A stretch of 64,000 nucleotides of DNA from Selaginella moellendorffii (lineage: Eukaryota > Streptophyta > Lycopodiopsida > Selaginellales > Selaginellaceae), in NCBI RefSeq assembly GCF_000143415.4, contig NW_003314379.1, forward strand, positions 406,018 to 470,017, read 5' to 3'. Positions within the stretch are counted from its first letter, which is position 1, and every line of letters begins with the position of its first letter. The position numbers were made by a program, and so were the translations under genes. The notes under the pieces were generated by a model. That model was not told the DNA's origin, made no database searches, and saw only the letters and a list, made by a program, of their open reading frames with translations. Below, one piece after another: positions 61,020-64,000 of this stretch.

Positions 61020-63866
61020 CTTCAATACTAAAGAAAAAATCATGGCACAACCCACAATATCCTTTTAAACACATCCAGAAGCTAAACTTTATAATGCAAA
61101 ACTAATGAAGAGCAATTCTACATCAATCCAAAAACTAAGTATGACAAAGCTATACTCAACAAATGACTACCAAACCAATCTTCCATGAATCCATTTATAG
61201 CAAGACGTAACTCACTTTGTAACAAGCGCAAGAAAAATCATCAATGATTGATATATCCCAATTCAAATTCAACAAAGATTCAAACATTCCAATATTGATC
61301 ATTAGCTCTTCCTCTCGTAAAGTTAGCATTGTATGTGACTAAATCATTTTTCAAGGAAAAGCTAAAGCTCAACCTCTACTAAACAATCTCATCTAGAACA
61401 CAACTAACTCAACTTGCTACTCAATTCATTTAAATGTTAATATAGTTGCTAACTAGCAAATGCACTAATGTCAATAACATAAAGTTATAACCAAATCATC
61501 AACACTATCTTCATCAAGATTAATGAAACTCAATATCAATCCTATAGAAAGACATCTCATTTCACTTGAAACTCAATATCAATCCTATAGAAAGACATCT
61601 CATTTCACTTGAATCTCAATTTCAACAATATCAACAATAAGGAATTATTTCAATGTTATCAACACCATAATAAAACTAGTAGAAAGCAAGAGTGAACCTC
61701 ACTCAAAGCTCTATAGCAATCAAGCTAACCAAGGTTGAAGATACTTTAGTCAATATTCGAGACCAATCTTTCAACAATACTCAGGTACAGATAACACATC
61801 ATCAAAGAGTGACTCACCATATCCAAGACTCAATGAAATCCAGCACCACAAACTAAATGCAACTAAATGACATTGACAAATGTAGAATCAATATGCCAAC
61901 ATGGAAAACCATGTAAATATATAACATGATCCTCTGCAACACCATTTGGTAAAGCAAACCCATCACTACTAAATCATCATTGAGCGAAGCAAGTACTAAA
62001 ATCCCTCAACAAAGTTTATAAGTAATCATTAGTCACAAAGCAACCAACAATCACTTTTCAACTTACCTTCACAAAACCAAACACTAAACTCATATCATTG
62101 AGTTATATGATTGTCCAACATGAATGTGATACCCCATGTACGAGATAAAGGTTCATAGACAAGCATAAACTAAATGATCACTCAAATCCAACTCAACCGC
62201 AATAAGTTCACCAATACGTTTAACTAATAGCTCTGAGCATGCCTTGAAGAAATTAGCTATGCATGATCAACATTTAGTCAAAACTAAAGTGAAGACTATG
62301 AGATGGACTTATATTGGTACACAACCTCCTCATAGACAAAGCTATAGTATAGGTACTAACATCTAATTAAGTTAGACATCACCATCCTCAACCAAGGTGC
62401 AAAGCTACTAAATCTAAGTCAAGATTAGTGAAAACTCACTACTCTTATAGAGTCTAACAAAATGCAAAGTGCAATTTGCCACCAAGCACAATGTTATAGA
62501 AGAAAGGCACAAAGGTCATCTTTCTAAAAAAGTGCAATAGCCGTTTTTCTATACTAACTCTAGACTCATCTAACTCAATTGTCTTAGCCCTAAAAGTCAG
62601 TATCTTTTTCACATCATACAAATTACTTACTAAGGTCTAAGCTAATTGAAGTCAACTCTAACCCCTTTACTAATTCATACTAACATATGAAAATAGAATG
62701 GTTTTCGAGCAAAATGATCAATAAATCAGCTATTGGAAAAGCCTATAAAAATGGAAATATTTTCCATCCTAAAGAAAGAATGACTCTCAGTACAGGAATA
62801 CAAACTTTCAAAACTCAACCAACTTCCTTCTACTTATAATTTCACATAAGTTCAACTCAACACAAATTTTCATAATATATAGTATGCTTAAGTCTCGAAC
62901 ATCATGCCCATATCTCCAAATCCAACACCGACATCCACAAAAATGCAAAATAAACATTCAATACTTGATTATGAAGACCACATCTTCAGATATCCATATT
63001 GCACTAACACTCTTCTTCAACCACCTTCAAGATCCAATATGAAGCCAAAACACTAACAAGAAAAATGACATGAAAAACTAAGCTCTAAGGAGAATTCCTC
63101 ATTACTTGAAATAATAATGCCACTTCCACTAACACAAGTGCTAACTTTGTCAATGCCTCAACTACACACCTTCTCCATCCAATAATTTACTCTAAGTGCA
63201 ACAGATTTACTGACAAACTATAGCAAATGAATGCTACAACTCTTTTCTAACATTTAATGGGCAAACCCAAGAAACTAAGATACCAACTTAAGCTTAGTAT
63301 AATGAATCACTATTAAGAATCCAGTCGAAGCTACTACAATGCCACTACGTGCAAGTAGCTTCACCATCAACCACTTTAGGGTTGATCATTGTTTAACCAA
63401 GCAACTTTGTAAACACATTGCTCATTATCACATAGATATGATATAAGTATCATAATGATTTGATCATCAATTGAGTAGCACCACAAGCAATGCCCATGTT
63501 ATTATTACAAAGGTTTATGTGAGTATCAAGTGTTAACTCGATTCGACAAAATACAACATATATGCCACACTCCACCGATAAAGATTTATAACACCTAACA
63601 CCACTAATTTTTGTTCACAACACGGACAATTTCATGCCACTATCTTTCCGACGAAACTCAAAACTAATCCAACACCAAGCTACTCAAGGAACAATAGCAA
63701 AGTTTTCCAAAAAAGAATTGAACATTGCAACCCAAGTCTTCAATAGCAAGCCTAGACGAAACGGTTTAGCACTTCACTGCTATCCATCCTATGACTCCCA
63801 CTTGTAAGACCATCATTTCCAATATGCATCAAAGTAGGGACTCTTGATTGCATGATGTGAACATAA
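61020..63866. other. A/C-rich non-coding DNA between inverted repeat arms
   Basis: No gene is seen. Plus-strand text is dominated by CAA, ATC and ACT triplets in all frames. It includes an exact 43-bp tandem duplication at 61525-61610. Confidence 0.45.
61525..61610. repeat. 43-bp tandem duplication
   Basis: Units 61525-61567 and 61568-61610 are identical, starting GAAACTCAATATC. Confidence 0.9.
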
Positions 63867-64000
63867 TGTAAGTGACTAATTTTTCCATTCTACTTTAGTC
63901 ACTTAACCATATCTCCGACCACCTGGAGGAGTTTCATTCACAACCTCCATAAGTCCAATTCAGGACTGGGGGCTTGCCAACCCTGAGAATGGCATCCATG
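63867..64000. repeat. Right arm of the 134-bp inverted repeat, cut by the window end
   Basis: Reverse complement of 60886-61019. The repeat may extend beyond the window. Confidence 0.8.

Overview
This window looks like nuclear DNA of a land plant, most likely a lycophyte of the Selaginella type. That is an inference from the plant-type gene families (F-box/kelch, GRAS), very short GT-AG introns (about 38-60 nt), a plant-type telomeric repeat (CCCTAAA)n and heavy Ty3/gypsy content; no search was run. Ordinary host genes are few: one intact F-box/kelch gene (907-1908), one GRAS gene (41293-42741), and broken F-box/kelch and kinase-like genes. Nearly everything else is mobile DNA.

Layout. 1-2141: end of one F-box/kelch paralog, then an intact one. 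2142-4490: a truncated transposon end followed by a decayed gypsy gag-protease. 4537-17144: a dense block, called element 1 here. It holds a long minus-strand gene encoding a ParB/sulfiredoxin-like domain, a methyltransferase-like domain, an acidic middle and an FCP1-like phosphatase domain, and a divergent plus-strand gene encoding an integrase-fold transposase (DUF7869-like). About twenty copies of a 22-bp palindrome are scattered through its introns, exons and spacers. 17560-21240: retroelement debris. 21241-22175 and 39562-39690: two halves of one F-box/kelch pseudogene, split by a 17.4-kb DNA transposon (copy 1, 22176-39561), which itself carries a nested 5-kb gypsy element and a 0.6-kb TRIM. 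39690-41112: gypsy and F-box fragments. 41293-42741: the GRAS gene. 43210-55051: copy 2 of the same DNA transposon in opposite orientation, splitting a kinase-like pseudogene. 55660-64000: gypsy remnants and A/C-rich repetitive DNA with no recognisable gene.

How the genes work together. The copy 1/2 transposon (element 2 family) encodes a SWIM-type DDE transposase, a divergently transcribed ten-exon gene for a 1073-residue ParB-like plus beta-class DNA methyltransferase-like protein, two small CPIC zinc-finger proteins near the two ends, and a small SPYYTP protein. In copy 2 the ParB-methyltransferase gene reads through completely; the transposase has one in-frame stop. Element 1 has a different transposase but carries related ParB-methyltransferase and SPYYTP genes. 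In both families palindromic DNA is associated with the ParB-methyltransferase gene: 22-bp palindromes in its introns in element 1, and a long-hairpin array in its first intron in element 2. The candidate new system is therefore a ParB-like/methyltransferase cargo module, with associated palindromes, shared by two transposon families that use different transposases.
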